Shown here: positions 24,748 to 35,568 of the stretch, one piece after another | How positions within the stretch are numbered: position 1 is the stretch's first letter | Layout: the number at the start of each line of letters is the position of its first letter | Source of the DNA: Campylobacteraceae bacterium | Lineage (GTDB): Bacteria > Campylobacterota > Campylobacteria > Campylobacterales > Campylobacteraceae | DNA: 37,739 nucleotides | NCBI GenBank assembly: GCA_031274495.1 | Contig: JAISQB010000029.1 | Location: 1-37,739 of the forward strand | Direction: 5' to 3' | Made by a program: the position numbers and the translations under genes | Notes under the pieces: generated by a model | What the model was told of the DNA's origin: nothing | Databases searched by the model: none | Seen by the model: only the letters and a program-made list of their open reading frames with translations

Positions 24748-25139
24748 CAGCCGTTTGTTTCCAGTGCCACTTTTAGGAAGCCCGCACTTTTTACTGCCTT
24801 CATCACATACATCACATCGCTATACAGAAGACTTCTATCCGCTTTTATGTAGATGGTCGTCTCTTTGCTGTATTTGTTGGATAGTAGTATCATATTGTCG
24901 GGAAAATTTTTTAATGCAAATTTATCTTTGCCCAGATAGACGTTTTTATTTTTGTCTATTCTGATTTCAAGCGTTGGTACTTTGGTGACTTGAGCCGATT
25001 TGGAGCCATCAGGGAGTGTGATATTTTCCTCAAATACCAATGTCGGCGTCGTAACCATCAAAATAGCAAGCAACACGAGCATTATATCCACTAAAGGCGT
25101 GATATTGAGTTCGGGTCTCTCATCCCAATCTATTGCCAT
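24747..25139 (-). CDS. tolR: ExbD/TolR family proton-channel subunit
   Basis: TolR/ExbD pairs with TolQ to convert proton motive force into movement of TolA. The 130-residue protein shows the typical N-terminus ELNITPLVDIMLVLLAILMV, with the conserved membrane aspartate in PLVD, and a small periplasmic domain (IYIKADRSLLYSDVMYVM). It overlaps the tolQ end by 20 bases. Confidence 0.93.
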   Translation of the reverse strand: MAIDWDERPELNITPLVDIMLVLLAILMVTTPTLVFEENITLPDGSKSAQVTKVPTLEIRIDKNKNVYLGKDKFALKNFPDNMILLSNKYSKETTIYIKADRSLLYSDVMYVMKAVKSAGFLKVALETNG

Positions 25140-25719
25140 ATGACTGCTGCTCTTTATTGTAATTTTGGTCGCTTGTCAACAAATCAATCTGCCGTCCGAT
25201 GTACGCCATAACATCGTAACCTTTTCGTTTCAATATGATATGAAAAGTGTATGCGGGTATCGCGACAAAGATACCGCCGGCTGTCGCCACTAAAGCTTCG
25301 CTGATAGCGGGGGCTATGATACCAAGGCTTGCATTCGTGGATTGTCCAAGCTTGCCGAATGTCTGCAAGATAGAGACCACTGTGCCGAAGAGTCCTATAA
25401 ACGGCGAAGTGGAAGCGATGATAGAGAGCCAAGCTAATCCTGTTGTCGTACTCTTTTCTGCCACATTTTTGCATACATTTAGGAATGAGGGCGCGTATTT
25501 TTGTGACGCGCATTTAGCTAAGATGGAGCTATTTTTTGGCGTTTTTGCTCCGAGTAGCATCTTTTCAAGCGAATCTTGCTCTCTCTCTTTCCACGCCGTA
25601 AGATAGAGGCTTCTTGCTACGAAAATCGTAAATGTAAGTAAAAAATATAAGGATAACCACCCTAAAACAAACCACGTTATCGGGTGACTATTGACCAAAT
25701 ATGAAAATATCGCGCCCAT
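25120..25719 (-). CDS. tolQ: ExbB/TolQ family proton-channel subunit
   Basis: The 199-residue membrane protein has three hydrophobic spans: WFVLGWLSLYFLLTFTIFVA, LSIIASTSPFIGLFGTVVSI and AISEALVATAGGIFVAIPAY. The last two contain the family's conserved small-residue stretches. The ORF track starts at 25761 inside atpC. The ATG at 25719 (MGAIFSYLVNSH) sits four bases after the atpC stop and is chosen. Close spacing implies co-transcription with the ATP synthase genes. Confidence 0.93.
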   Translation of the reverse strand: MGAIFSYLVNSHPITWFVLGWLSLYFLLTFTIFVARSLYLTAWKEREQDSLEKMLLGAKTPKNSSILAKCASQKYAPSFLNVCKNVAEKSTTTGLAWLSIIASTSPFIGLFGTVVSILQTFGKLGQSTNASLGIIAPAISEALVATAGGIFVAIPAYTFHIILKRKGYDVMAYIGRQIDLLTSDQNYNKEQQSYGNRLG

Positions 25720-25723
25720 AGTA

Positions 25724-26110
25724 TTAATATATCTTTTTTGACATAGAGTCGACTTTAGCAACCGCGAGGGCTACGTTGGAGTCACTCATGCTCTGGATAA
25801 GGCTTTTTGCTTTTTCAAGCGCCGCCGCAATTTCACTCTCGTTGCTTCCGCCCAGAGCCACAGCCCCGTCAGCCAAAACAGTAACTTTTGTCTCTTCAAC
25901 TTTTACAAATCCCCAGTTGATGGCGATAGACTCTTTTGAGCCGTTTTCAAGCTCTATATCTATAACGCCCACCTTCAAAGAGGTCAAAAGCGCGGCGTGG
26001 TTTGGCAAAACGCCAAACTCGCCCTCGCTTCCGGGAAATGTAGCAGATGTTGCGTTGCCTGAAAAGATTAACCCTTCAGGCGTTACAATCTCTAATTTTA
26101 TCGTATTCAT
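25724..26110 (-). CDS. atpC: ATP synthase F1 epsilon subunit
   Basis: Epsilon links the rotor to the catalytic head and regulates hydrolysis. The 128-residue sequence has the N-terminal beta-sandwich (KLEIVTPEGLIFSGNATSATFPGSEGEFGVLPNHAALL) and a short two-helix C-terminus. It is the final gene of the atp cluster, 11 bases after atpD, with AAAGG upstream. Confidence 0.96.
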   Translation of the reverse strand: MNTIKLEIVTPEGLIFSGNATSATFPGSEGEFGVLPNHAALLTSLKVGVIDIELENGSKESIAINWGFVKVEETKVTVLADGAVALGGSNESEIAAALEKAKSLIQSMSDSNVALAVAKVDSMSKKIY

Positions 26111-26121
26111 CGCAAACCTTT

Positions 26122-27546
<1,425 letters not shown>

Positions 27547-27552
27547 TTATCA

Positions 27553-28449
27553 CTATTTCATTGATTCCATACCGCTTATAATCTCAATAAGCTCTGTGGT
27601 AATGGACTCTTGTCTTGCTTTATTGTAAGCTATGGTTAGAGCGTTTACTCTCGCCTTTGCGTTATTTGTGGCGTTATCCATTGCTTGCATTCTGGCGCTG
27701 TGTTCAGCCGCGAGAGAGTCTATCAATGAATAATACATATTGTACTCAAGATATTTTTTCAATAACTCTTCGAGTATCTCTTTTTCGCTTTCAGCCTCTA
27801 TCTCCAACAACGATTTGGACTCCGAAACGACCGCTTTATCAGCATCGGGAGTCTCAACCGGAAGCACATCCGTGACTTTTAGCTCTTGAGATATCATATT
27901 TAGATATCCGTTATGAACGAGGATGATTTTATCCGTCAAATCCTCCGTAAAATCTTTCACGGCGTCGTCTATGATATTTTTTGCCTTTTCATAGCTTGGA
28001 GATGAGGAGGTGTTAAGATACTTCTCCAAAAGCTCCGTACCCTGAAAGGTAAAATACTCAATGCCCGTCCTGCCCACGGCGCGAAGTCTCACTTTGACAT
28101 TGGAAGCTTTATACTCTTCCATTAAGCGTTTCACAGCTTTGATAGTCTGGACATTAAAACCGCCGCAAAGCCCTTTGTCTGCGGTTACAAAGATGATATC
28201 CACGACTTTGGGGGTTTCGTTAAGTTTGAAAAATTTACTCTCAATCCCGTTGGCTTTACTGTGTTGGCTTATTTTATAAGAGATTTCGGAGAGCATTTCG
28301 TTGATTTTATTCTCATATACTCTTGACTGCCTTGCGACCTCTTCGGCTTTGCGCAATTTCGCAGTAGATACAAGCTTCATAGCACGCGTTGTTTTTTGCG
28401 TGTTTTGAACACTTTTTATCTTTCTTTTTATCTCTTTGAGATTAGACAT
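27553..28449 (-). CDS. atpG: ATP synthase F1 gamma subunit
   Basis: This is the central rotor shaft of F1. The 298-residue protein begins with the conserved helix [28 protein letters not shown] and contains DKGLCGGFN. It ends with the conserved terminal helix region [34 protein letters not shown] precedes the ATG, and the gene starts three bases after the atpA stop. Confidence 0.97.
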   Translation of the reverse strand: MSNLKEIKRKIKSVQNTQKTTRAMKLVSTAKLRKAEEVARQSRVYENKINEMLSEISYKISQHSKANGIESKFFKLNETPKVVDIIFVTADKGLCGGFNVQTIKAVKRLMEEYKASNVKVRLRAVGRTGIEYFTFQGTELLEKYLNTSSSPSYEKAKNIIDDAVKDFTEDLTDKIILVHNGYLNMISQELKVTDVLPVETPDADKAVVSESKSLLEIEAESEKEILEELLKKYLEYNMYYSLIDSLAAEHSARMQAMDNATNNAKARVNALTIAYNKARQESITTELIEIISGMESMK

Positions 28450-28452
28450 TCT

Positions 28453-29973
28453 CTATCCTTTAACTGCAAAGGTAGTCTTAAAATCATTCAACGCTTTTTT
28501 CAAACCGTCTTCTATATCTTTATCAAGTACCTTTTTGGTTCTTATCTGCTCTAAAATTTCGGGATATTTCGCCTCTACGAAAGGATAAAGCTCGCTCTCA
28601 AATTTTGTAACGTCACTAACGCTTACATCGTCCAAATATCCGCGTGAGCCCGCGTATATGATGATAGCTTGTTTTTCGACCGCCAATGGAGAGTAGGGTG
28701 GTTGTTTTAGCAACTCGACCATTCTTTGACCGCGCTCTAACTGTTTGCGGCTTGCTTCATCCAAATCACTCGCAAATTGCGCGAACGCTTGAAGCTCTCT
28801 ATATTGAGCCAAGTCAAGTCTCAAAGTACCCGAAACTTGTTTAATCGCCTTTATCTGTGCCGCTCCGCCTACGCGTGAAACCGACAAGCCCACATTGATA
28901 GCGGGGCGGATGCCTGAGTTAAATAGGTCTGTTTCAAGGAAAATCTGTCCGTCCGTGATAGATATAACATTTGTAGGGATATACGCCGAAACGTCGCCCG
29001 CTTGCGTCTCTATAATAGGAAGCGCAGTTAGTGAGCCGGCTCCCAATTCGTCGTTTAATTTTGAAGCGCGCTCCAATAGTCTGGAGTGTAGATAAAATAC
29101 ATCTCCCGGATACGCTTCGCGACCCGGTGGTCGGCGCAAGATCAAAGACATTTCGCGGTAAGCGATAGCGTGTTTTGTCAAATCATCATAAATAATCAAA
29201 GCGTGGCGGGAGTTGTCTCTGAAATACTCACCCATCGTTACGCCCGCATACGGAGCCAAATACTGAAGTGCGGCAGAGTCACTTGCGCCCGCGTTTACGA
29301 TAATCGTATACTCCATAGCGCTGTGCTCTTCAAGTTTTTTCACGACTTGCGCGACTGTTGACTGTTTTTGTCCGATAGCTACATAGATACAAACGACATT
29401 TTGCCCTTTTTGGTTGATAATAGTATCTACTGCTACGGTTGTTTTACCTGTTTGTCTATCGCCTATGATAAGCTCTCTTTGTCCGCGTCCGATGGGAACA
29501 AGCGCGTCGATAGCTTTAAGTCCTGTCTGGAGCGGCTCGTGTACCGATTTTCTCGCCATAATGCCCGGAGCTTTTTCCTCTACAAATCTTGTCTCTTTAG
29601 CCTCGATAGGACCTTTAGCGTCTATCGGGTCGCCAAGTGAGTTTACTACGCGTCCGATGATAGAGTCGCCTACGGGAACTTGAAGAAGTCTTCCAAGTCT
29701 TTTAACGGACGAGCCTTCATAAATGCCGTCGCTTTTGCCAAGTACAACTATACCTACGCTTGACTCTTCAAGGTTTAGAGCCATACCGCGCTCACCGTTT
29801 TCAAATTCGACCATTTCGCCGGCCATAACATTGTTTAATCCGTAAACATTTGCCACGCCGTCGGCTACTGCTATAACTTTGCCTGTCTCTTCAACATTAA
29901 CGCTGAGATTAAAGTTCTCAATTCTCTCTTTTATAATAGAACTAATCTCGTCTGCTTTAACTTTAGTTGCCAC
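28453..29973 (-). CDS. atpA: ATP synthase F1 alpha subunit
   Basis: This is the regulatory nucleotide-binding F1 subunit. The 506-residue product shows Walker [22 protein letters not shown] and the signature [17 protein letters not shown]. The start codon is GTG (plus 29971-29973), with AGGAGC eight bases before it; no in-frame ATG fits better. Confidence 0.98.
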   Translation of the reverse strand: MATKVKADEISSIIKERIENFNLSVNVEETGKVIAVADGVANVYGLNNVMAGEMVEFENGERGMALNLEESSVGIVVLGKSDGIYEGSSVKRLGRLLQVPVGDSIIGRVVNSLGDPIDAKGPIEAKETRFVEEKAPGIMARKSVHEPLQTGLKAIDALVPIGRGQRELIIGDRQTGKTTVAVDTIINQKGQNVVCIYVAIGQKQSTVAQVVKKLEEHSAMEYTIIVNAGASDSAALQYLAPYAGVTMGEYFRDNSRHALIIYDDLTKHAIAYREMSLILRRPPGREAYPGDVFYLHSRLLERASKLNDELGAGSLTALPIIETQAGDVSAYIPTNVISITDGQIFLETDLFNSGIRPAINVGLSVSRVGGAAQIKAIKQVSGTLRLDLAQYRELQAFAQFASDLDEASRKQLERGQRMVELLKQPPYSPLAVEKQAIIIYAGSRGYLDDVSVSDVTKFESELYPFVEAKYPEILEQIRTKKVLDKDIEDGLKKALNDFKTTFAVKG

Positions 29974-29989
29974 TTTTATTGCTCCTTGA

Positions 29990-30520
29990 TTATATTGCTT
30001 TTAGTATGTGCTCAGTCATTTGAGCTTTTAGTCTATCAAGCGAAAAGCTTGTCTCAACTCCAAGGTCGTCAATCTCTATCTTGACACCTTTGTAGTTTGA
30101 TTTTTCCGACTTAAATGTTATGTCTGCTTTGAATTTCTTACCAAAACTCTTCTGCAAACTCTCCGTTTGATCTCTGCTTATCTCTTTATCCGCGTAAATT
30201 TTGCCTTCGTAGCGGTTGTTTTTAAGGGAGATTTGAAGTTCAAGCTCTTTACAGATATCCGGTAAAAAGAGCAATCTTCCGCGCTCACTTAAGAGTGAGA
30301 TAAAGTTGATAAGCCTTTTGTCGCTATCCTTTAAGATAGAGATAACAAGTCTCTTTTTATCCTCTTTGTCTACATCCGGAGTTGAAATGATAGTCGTAAA
30401 TTTTGCTATGCCAAACGCGCTGTTAAGCTCTTGCAATGCCGCTTGCACATTTGCAAGCTCTTTATCGCTAAAGCTTTCAAGCAGGGCTTTGACATATCTT
30501 TTTGCTATAACGGTGCTCAT
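29990..30520 (-). CDS. atpH: ATP synthase F1 delta subunit
   Basis: Delta connects the F1 head to the peripheral b stalk. The 176-residue protein has the family start [12 protein letters not shown] and a helix-rich N-terminal domain. The C-terminal strand region ([26 protein letters not shown]) is typical. Its ATG shares a base with the atpF stop (TAATG). Confidence 0.94.
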   Translation of the reverse strand: MSTVIAKRYVKALLESFSDKELANVQAALQELNSAFGIAKFTTIISTPDVDKEDKKRLVISILKDSDKRLINFISLLSERGRLLFLPDICKELELQISLKNNRYEGKIYADKEISRDQTESLQKSFGKKFKADITFKSEKSNYKGVKIEIDDLGVETSFSLDRLKAQMTEHILKAI

Positions 30521-31026
30521 TATGCCACCTTCTTTAGAATGATATTGATGAATTTTTCCCTATCAATAGCGATAGACTCTTCGGTAAAAAGCTCGCTCAA
30601 CACTTCGTTTACGACAGCTCTTACCATCTTGCGTCTTTCGATACTCATCTGGTCTTGGTTTGCTTTTTCAAGATTTTCAAGCTCTATCAATAGATCCGAA
30701 GAGATTTTGGCAAGCATCATTTTGCTCTCTTTTTCAGAGGTTACAAGAAGCGCTTTAGCGTTTGCCTTAGCCTCCTCTACCTTCTCCAAAGCCTCGTTTT
30801 TTCGTCTTTTGGACTCTTTGAGCTTATCTTGAATCGCGTTTAATTTATCCGCGATGGAGCTTTTTCTGTTTTTAAAGAAGTTTTTGATGATATTTGCCAA
30901 CAGATAGTATAACAGTCCGGCAAATAAAAGGAAGTTTATAGTTCTTGGGAATATATCCGTCTCGCCTGCGCCGCCGCTAGCGAACGCCAACGCGGGGATA
31001 GTAAATAGTATAATATATCTTAACAT
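30520..31026 (-). CDS. atpF: ATP synthase Fo b subunit
   Basis: This is the peripheral stalk subunit. The 168-residue protein has a signal-like N-terminal hydrophobic stretch (LRYIILFTIPALAFASG) and then a second membrane helix (TINFLLFAGLLYYLLANII). A long charged coiled-coil helix follows. The extra N-terminal segment is a known feature of b subunits in Campylobacterota. ATG 31026, with AGGAG upstream, is preferred over the GTG at 31029. Confidence 0.94.
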   Translation of the reverse strand: MLRYIILFTIPALAFASGGAGETDIFPRTINFLLFAGLLYYLLANIIKNFFKNRKSSIADKLNAIQDKLKESKRRKNEALEKVEEAKANAKALLVTSEKESKMMLAKISSDLLIELENLEKANQDQMSIERRKMVRAVVNEVLSELFTEESIAIDREKFINIILKKVA

Positions 31027-31034
31027 CACCTCTC

Positions 31035-31457
31035 CTATATCTTGCCAAGCTTGGCTTTGATAGCTTCTCTAAAGAGTGGCATTTGACTTTTTAGAGCGTT
31101 TTTAAGCTCAACTCTTTCGCTCTCAAGCGTCTTGATAAATTCGTTATACTCAGCCTCAAGCTTATCTCGTTTTGCCTCAAGCTTTTTGTTCGCGTCTGCT
31201 TTGGCAGAGGCTAAAAGCTCAATGCGGCTAGCTGAAGCTTTGTTTTTGGCGTCGAGTATGATTTGGTTTGCCTCTTCGTGATAAACGCCGACATCTTCGG
31301 CATTTTTAACCGCACTCTCCAAATCTTTCTTGACAAGGTCGTTTCTATTGTCAATGAAATCTAGCAGGGGTTTGTAGAGGATTTTGTTGAGAACAACAAG
31401 CAGAACCAAAAACAGCACTACCGTTGAGAGCAACAGTGTAAGATCCATATCCAGCAT
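31035..31457 (-). CDS. atpF': ATP synthase Fo b' subunit
   Basis: This is the second peripheral-stalk subunit, making a b/b' heterodimer. The 140-residue protein has a membrane helix (about 5-27, LTLLLSTVVLFLVLLVVLN), the KPLLDFIDNRNDLVKKDLE turn and a long coiled coil. It is the first gene of the atp cluster, with AAGGAG nine bases before the ATG. Subunits a (atpB) and c (atpE) are not nearby, as is usual in this phylum. Confidence 0.93.
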   Translation of the reverse strand: MLDMDLTLLLSTVVLFLVLLVVLNKILYKPLLDFIDNRNDLVKKDLESAVKNAEDVGVYHEEANQIILDAKNKASASRIELLASAKADANKKLEAKRDKLEAEYNEFIKTLESERVELKNALKSQMPLFREAIKAKLGKI

Positions 31458-31540
31458 AAAGTATTCTCCTTATTTTTATGATGACCGATAATTAAAACGT
31501 TTTTTATGTGAAATAAAAAGCAATCTCATATAAGCTTAAA

Positions 31541-31546
31541 ATTCTA
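31541..31546 (-). promoter_or_regulatory. Candidate -10 element of the atp operon
   Basis: On the minus strand TGGTAGAAT gives an extended -10 (TAGAAT) about 84 bases before the atpF' ATG. The T-rich stretch just upstream is the U-tract of the parB terminator, so the two signals are packed together. No -35 box was identified. Confidence 0.45.
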
Positions 31547-31562
31547 CCATTTAAAACAAAAA

Positions 31563-31585
31563 AACTTCATTAAAATCTTGAAGTT
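31563..31585 (-). terminator. Intrinsic terminator after parB
   Basis: On the minus strand AACTTCA-AGATTTTAA-TGAAGTT is followed by TTTTTG. The stem is seven base pairs and starts about 15 bases after the parB stop, separating the obgE-parB group from the atp operon. Confidence 0.7.
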
Positions 31586-31599
31586 ATACGCAAAAGTTG

Positions 31600-32457
31600 T
31601 TACCATGTTGCTATGCGCGCCAAAAAGTTCTCTATCTCTTGGGTATTTTTAAAATTTATCGTTAAACTATCTTTTGCCGCCTTTGCTTTTAGCCCGATAC
31701 TTGCTATCTTTTCTTGTACGGCTTGCAACGAAGGGTGCGCTTGGGCTGTATCTTGTTTTCTCTTTTTTAATGATGACGGGTTTGATTTGAGCTGTTTTAC
31801 GAGATTTTCCGTCTCTCTTACACTTAGCCTTTGACCTAAAATCGTATTTACTATCATCTCCTCATCGGCGGGGCTTAATCCTACGATGATTTTGGCGTGT
31901 CCTTGAGAGAGTTTGCCATCGGCTATCAACTGTTTTGTCTTTTCACACAATGAAAGCAGTCTTATCGTGTTGGTGATCTGTGTTCTGGACTTGTGTATGA
32001 TATCGGAAAGTCCGTCTTGCGTTATATTGTATTCGTCTATCAACTCTTGATACGCGCGCCCTAACTCTATGGGGTTTAAATCTTCTCTTTGGATGTTCTC
32101 TATGAGCGCCAATTCGCGTAGTTTGTCGGATTCATAGTCTGCGACGATGGCTTTGATGGTCGTAAAGCCCGCCATTTGGCTGGCGCGTAGTCTTCTCTCG
32201 CCTGCCAAAAGCATAAAGCCGTCATCTTTTTTTATGACAAGTATAGGCTGTAATAGTCCGTGTTTTTTGATGGAGGCGGCTAAATCTTTTAGTGCGTCCT
32301 CTTTAAAAACAAATCTCGGCTGATAGGGGTTTGGCGTGATTTTATCTACTTCTATCTCTTGAACCCTTGAGTTGTCGTGTTGAAACTCCTGTTTGTAAGC
32401 CTCTTCCACATCCTCGAAAATTGCGCTCAGTCCTCTTCCTAATGCTTGCTTCGCCAT
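31600..32457 (-). CDS. parB: Chromosome-partitioning protein ParB (Spo0J)
   Basis: ParB binds parS sites and spreads as a CTP-dependent clamp for origin segregation. The 285 residues contain the N-terminal LGRGLSAIF segment, the CTP-binding box GERRLRA (86-92), the EIAxL-like ALIENIQREDLNPIE segment and a helix-turn-helix (GLSDIIHKSRTQITNTIRLL). It follows parA by six bases. No parS-like 16-mer was noticed in the window. Confidence 0.96.
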   Translation of the reverse strand: MAKQALGRGLSAIFEDVEEAYKQEFQHDNSRVQEIEVDKITPNPYQPRFVFKEDALKDLAASIKKHGLLQPILVIKKDDGFMLLAGERRLRASQMAGFTTIKAIVADYESDKLRELALIENIQREDLNPIELGRAYQELIDEYNITQDGLSDIIHKSRTQITNTIRLLSLCEKTKQLIADGKLSQGHAKIIVGLSPADEEMIVNTILGQRLSVRETENLVKQLKSNPSSLKKRKQDTAQAHPSLQAVQEKIASIGLKAKAAKDSLTINFKNTQEIENFLARIATW

Positions 32458-32463
32458 ATTTAA

Positions 32464-33246
32464 TTATCCTACTAAAATTGAATGCGCAAGGTCTTGATAC
32501 GCGATAGACCCAGGCGATTTATCATCGTATAGTATTATTGGTTTACCAAAGCTTGGAGATTCCGCGAGCTTTACATTTCTTGGAATCACAACGAGGGTTT
32601 GACCGTCTTTGTCCAAAAACAGCTTACTTTTGAAGTGCTGTTGCAAGTCCGCGACCACTTGGCGCGAAAGGTTATTTTGTGTAGTAAACATCGTAGGTAA
32701 AAACCCTTTTATCTCAAGAGGTGGGTTGATAGTCTTTTTTATAAGTTTGATGGTGTTTAAAAGCTGCGCTAACCCCTCCAGCGCGAAAAATTCGCATTGT
32801 ATCGGTATGATGACCGAATCTGCCGCACTTAGGGCATTAATCGTGATACTTCCCAATGCCGGAGGCGAATCTATAAGGATAAAGTCATAATCGTTTTTTA
32901 TCTCGCTAATGGCGTTTTTAAGTATTAGTTCGCGCTCTCTTGTGTTATTGTCGTAAAACTCTTTTTCGATGCCCACAAGTCCGATATTTGACGGGGCGAA
33001 AAAGAGGTTTTTGATCTCTGTCTTGAGGAGTATCTGAGATAGTTTTTTGCGTCCGATGAGCACGTGGTAGATGTTAAATTCGTAGTTATTGCGAAAACCA
33101 AGTCCCGTGGTGGCGTTTGATTGGGGGTCGATATCTATCAGCAGTACCTTTTTTCCTGCGATGGCGAGTGCGGCAGATAGATTGATAGCTGTAGTCGTTT
33201 TTCCAACACCGCCCTTTTGGTTTGCAATAGTAATTACCTCACTCAT
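32464..33246 (-). CDS. parA: Chromosome-partitioning ATPase ParA (Soj)
   Basis: ParA-type ATPase that moves ParB-parS complexes. The 260-residue sequence has the deviant Walker A KGGVGKTTT near the N-terminus, the Walker A' DIDPQSNATTGLG and Walker B ILIDSPP. The length without an N-terminal DNA-binding domain indicates the chromosomal (Soj) type. Its ATG overlaps the birA stop as ATGA. Confidence 0.97.
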   Translation of the reverse strand: MSEVITIANQKGGVGKTTTAINLSAALAIAGKKVLLIDIDPQSNATTGLGFRNNYEFNIYHVLIGRKKLSQILLKTEIKNLFFAPSNIGLVGIEKEFYDNNTRERELILKNAISEIKNDYDFILIDSPPALGSITINALSAADSVIIPIQCEFFALEGLAQLLNTIKLIKKTINPPLEIKGFLPTMFTTQNNLSRQVVADLQQHFKSKLFLDKDGQTLVVIPRNVKLAESPSFGKPIILYDDKSPGSIAYQDLAHSILVG

Positions 33247-33896
33247 CTTAAACTATACACCTTTTTACTATTTATCTCTATTGACCCATCGGGGCACAGC
33301 TGCGCTTCTCTTAAGGAGAAGTATCTGTCTTCTATGTGAACACCAAAATTTTGGCTTAGGTAAAATTCTAACTTATATTTACTAAAAATCTGCTTCCACG
33401 AGGGAAAATTTTTTATATACTCCATAAACCCTTCCGTTAATTCTTTTGGCGTTAGCGTTATATCAAGCGTTGCATACTCTTTTGGGGCAAAAGTTAAATT
33501 TATTCCAACTGATATTATAAAGCTTTCTTTTATCTTTGCCGTCATCATACCGCCGATTTTTTTATTTTCTATATAAAAATCATTAGGCCATTTGAGCCAC
33601 ACATTTGAGCCAAACGCACGCAAAAACTCCAAAAGAAGCTGCGAAAAGTAGATAGACATCGAAAGCTGGGGCAAGTCGGATGGAAGGACTGATGAGGGGA
33701 TAGCAAAACTTAAAGAGAGATTTCCCTCTCTGCTCTCCCACACATTTCCTCTGGTCCCCACGCCGCTGTCTTGGATGCCTGCGTATAGCGCGAACGGCGG
33801 CGTCACTTTGCCGTTTTTTACGGCTTCGCTCAACCACTGATGAGTCGAGCCTATCCTATCAATAAAATGTATCTCCAACCCTAATCCTTTTTCCAT
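33243..33896 (-). CDS. birA: Biotin--protein ligase (BirA, catalytic domain only)
   Basis: It joins biotin to the carboxyl-carrier protein of acetyl-CoA carboxylase. The 217-residue enzyme has GVGTRGNVWES (the biotinoyl-AMP loop), LKWPNDFY and KIGGMM, all in order. There is no N-terminal helix-turn-helix, so it is not a repressor. The ATG at 33896 lies 38 bases inside fmt. A TTG at 33878 (giving MEIHFIDRIGSTH), preceded by AAGGATTAGGG, would match the usual N-terminus better and is a possible start. Confidence 0.92.
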   Translation of the reverse strand: MEKGLGLEIHFIDRIGSTHQWLSEAVKNGKVTPPFALYAGIQDSGVGTRGNVWESREGNLSLSFAIPSSVLPSDLPQLSMSIYFSQLLLEFLRAFGSNVWLKWPNDFYIENKKIGGMMTAKIKESFIISVGINLTFAPKEYATLDITLTPKELTEGFMEYIKNFPSWKQIFSKYKLEFYLSQNFGVHIEDRYFSLREAQLCPDGSIEINSKKVYSLR

Positions 33897-34782
33897 TTAT
33901 ATATGAGAGCGCGTCAGTCTCTTGCTTTGAAGGGGCTTGCACCGTTTGTATATGCGCGAAGCCGTCAATGCACGCCGTGATAACTTCACCCTCTCTTATC
34001 TCCACAATTTCGCCCGCCTTAAAGCTATGTTCTGCCTTTACGCACCTAAGGCTTTTTAGCTTCAGTCCGCTTTGCAAAAAGAGCCCTGGCCACGGCGTAA
34101 AAGCCAACAACTTTCGCTCAAACTCTTCACAAGTGAGTTCAAAGCTTATAAGCCCCATCTCTTTTGTGATTTTGGAGGTTTTTGAAGAGAGCGCGTCTAC
34201 CTGCTTTAGCGGTAAAATCTTATCGTAACTCCTCAAAACCTTAAGCGTCAAATCCGCCGCCTTTTTTGCGAGCAGGTCAAAAAGAGCGTCAGAGCTAAGC
34301 CCTTTTGCCAAAACATAGCTAAGCCCAAGCATATCGCCCGTATCAAGCCCCTTTTCCATCTTCATCGCCGTTACGCCGATATATCGCTCACCATTTAACA
34401 CAGCTTGCTGGATGGGGCTGGCACCTCTGTATTTTGGCAGCAGCGAAGCGTGCAGATTGATACACGGCGCTATATCCAAAATATCAGTGGGAAGCAGTTT
34501 GCCATAAGCTGCGACGACTATGAAGTCGGGCTTTAAAGAGGTGATCTGCGCCGTTATCTGCTCATCTTTTAGAGTTTGGGGCTGAAAAATGTCGATGGCT
34601 ATCTTGTTTTCAAGCGCGAATCGTTTTATGTCCGGCGGTACGAGCGCTTGTCCGCGTCCCGCTTTTTTATCGCTTTGCGTGAAAAGCGCGCATACCTCTA
34701 TGTCGGGGGCATTTAAGAGCGCTTGGAAGATGACCGTCGCGTAAGAGGGCGTGCCCATAAAAATGATGCGCTGTTTTTTCAC
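33859..34782 (-). CDS. fmt: Methionyl-tRNA formyltransferase
   Basis: It formylates initiator Met-tRNA using 10-formyl-THF. The 307 residues include IIFMGTP at the N-terminus, the catalytic NLHASLLPKYRGASPIQQ, and GVTAMKMEKGLDTGDML. The C-terminal domain starts around residue 205 (ALSSKTSKITKEMG). The start codon is GTG (plus 34780-34782), with AAGGAG eight bases upstream. The gene follows proB by 12 bases. Confidence 0.96.
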   Translation of the reverse strand: MKKQRIIFMGTPSYATVIFQALLNAPDIEVCALFTQSDKKAGRGQALVPPDIKRFALENKIAIDIFQPQTLKDEQITAQITSLKPDFIVVAAYGKLLPTDILDIAPCINLHASLLPKYRGASPIQQAVLNGERYIGVTAMKMEKGLDTGDMLGLSYVLAKGLSSDALFDLLAKKAADLTLKVLRSYDKILPLKQVDALSSKTSKITKEMGLISFELTCEEFERKLLAFTPWPGLFLQSGLKLKSLRCVKAEHSFKAGEIVEIREGEVITACIDGFAHIQTVQAPSKQETDALSYINGKRIRVGDTFY

Positions 34783-34794
34783 GCCGTCTCTCCT

Positions 34795-35568
34795 TTATGA
34801 TTTTTTGGGAGAAAAGAGCGTTCCGCCGCTGTGCTTGCCCTCTAATATGAAATTTTTTGCGTCAGTCAAGTCAAATCCGCTGGCTAACAACATAGAGCGG
34901 TTATTATTAAGTAAAAAGTCAGCGGCTTTTAATTTTGTCACGATACCGCCAGTACCGAAAGTCGAGCCCGCATCCGCCGCTTCGCGTAGCTTTTGTTCGC
35001 TGATTTTGCTGACATTTAAAATGAGTGTGGCGTTTTGGTTTTTCTTTGGGTCGCTATCGTAGTAGCCGTTAATGTCGGATAGTATGACCAGCAAATCCGC
35101 GTCAAAAAAGTGCGCCACGTGGGCTGAAAGCTGATCGTTGTCGCCAAATATCAACTCCTCTACCGCGGTCGCGTCGTTTTCGTTTATGATGGGCAAGATG
35201 TTGTGTTTTAAAAGCGCGTTTACCGTATCGCGTGCCGCTTTTGTCCTCTTTCTTGAGTCAAAATCATCCGAGACCAATAAAAGCTGCGCCCCGAATTTGC
35301 CGTGTTTTTGTAAAAATTCATTATAACTGCGGATAAGATAGGGCTGCCCTATGGCGGCGAGCGCTTGGCGGTTTTGTATGATGGTTTTGTCTAATTTGAT
35401 TTTGAAATACCCCGTAGATACCGCGCCGGAACTCACCAAAATCACTTCATATTTTTCCATAGCTTGCGCTAAAAACTCTACTAATTTTTCAAATCTATCT
35501 ACCGACAAGCCGTCCTCGTCGTTTAAGACGTGCGTTCCTACTTTAATTACTATGCGCTGCTTTTTCAT
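34795..35568 (-). CDS. proB: Glutamate 5-kinase
   Basis: First step of proline synthesis, phosphorylating glutamate. The 257-residue enzyme has the amino-acid-kinase fold with [10 protein letters not shown] at the N-terminus, [26 protein letters not shown] and [11 protein letters not shown]. It lacks the C-terminal PUA domain of enterobacterial ProB; short forms are common in Campylobacterota. It overlaps the obgE end by 26 bases. Confidence 0.96.
   Translation of the reverse strand: MKKQRIVIKVGTHVLNDEDGLSVDRFEKLVEFLAQAMEKYEVILVSSGAVSTGYFKIKLDKTIIQNRQALAAIGQPYLIRSYNEFLQKHGKFGAQLLLVSDDFDSRKRTKAARDTVNALLKHNILPIINENDATAVEELIFGDNDQLSAHVAHFFDADLLVILSDINGYYDSDPKKNQNATLILNVSKISEQKLREAADAGSTFGTGGIVTKLKAADFLLNNNRSMLLASGFDLTDAKNFILEGKHSGGTLFSPKKS

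Noticed and set aside
31600-33246. parS site near parAB
   Set aside because: I looked for a sequence close to TGTTTCACGTGAAACA and saw none here; it may lie outside the window.
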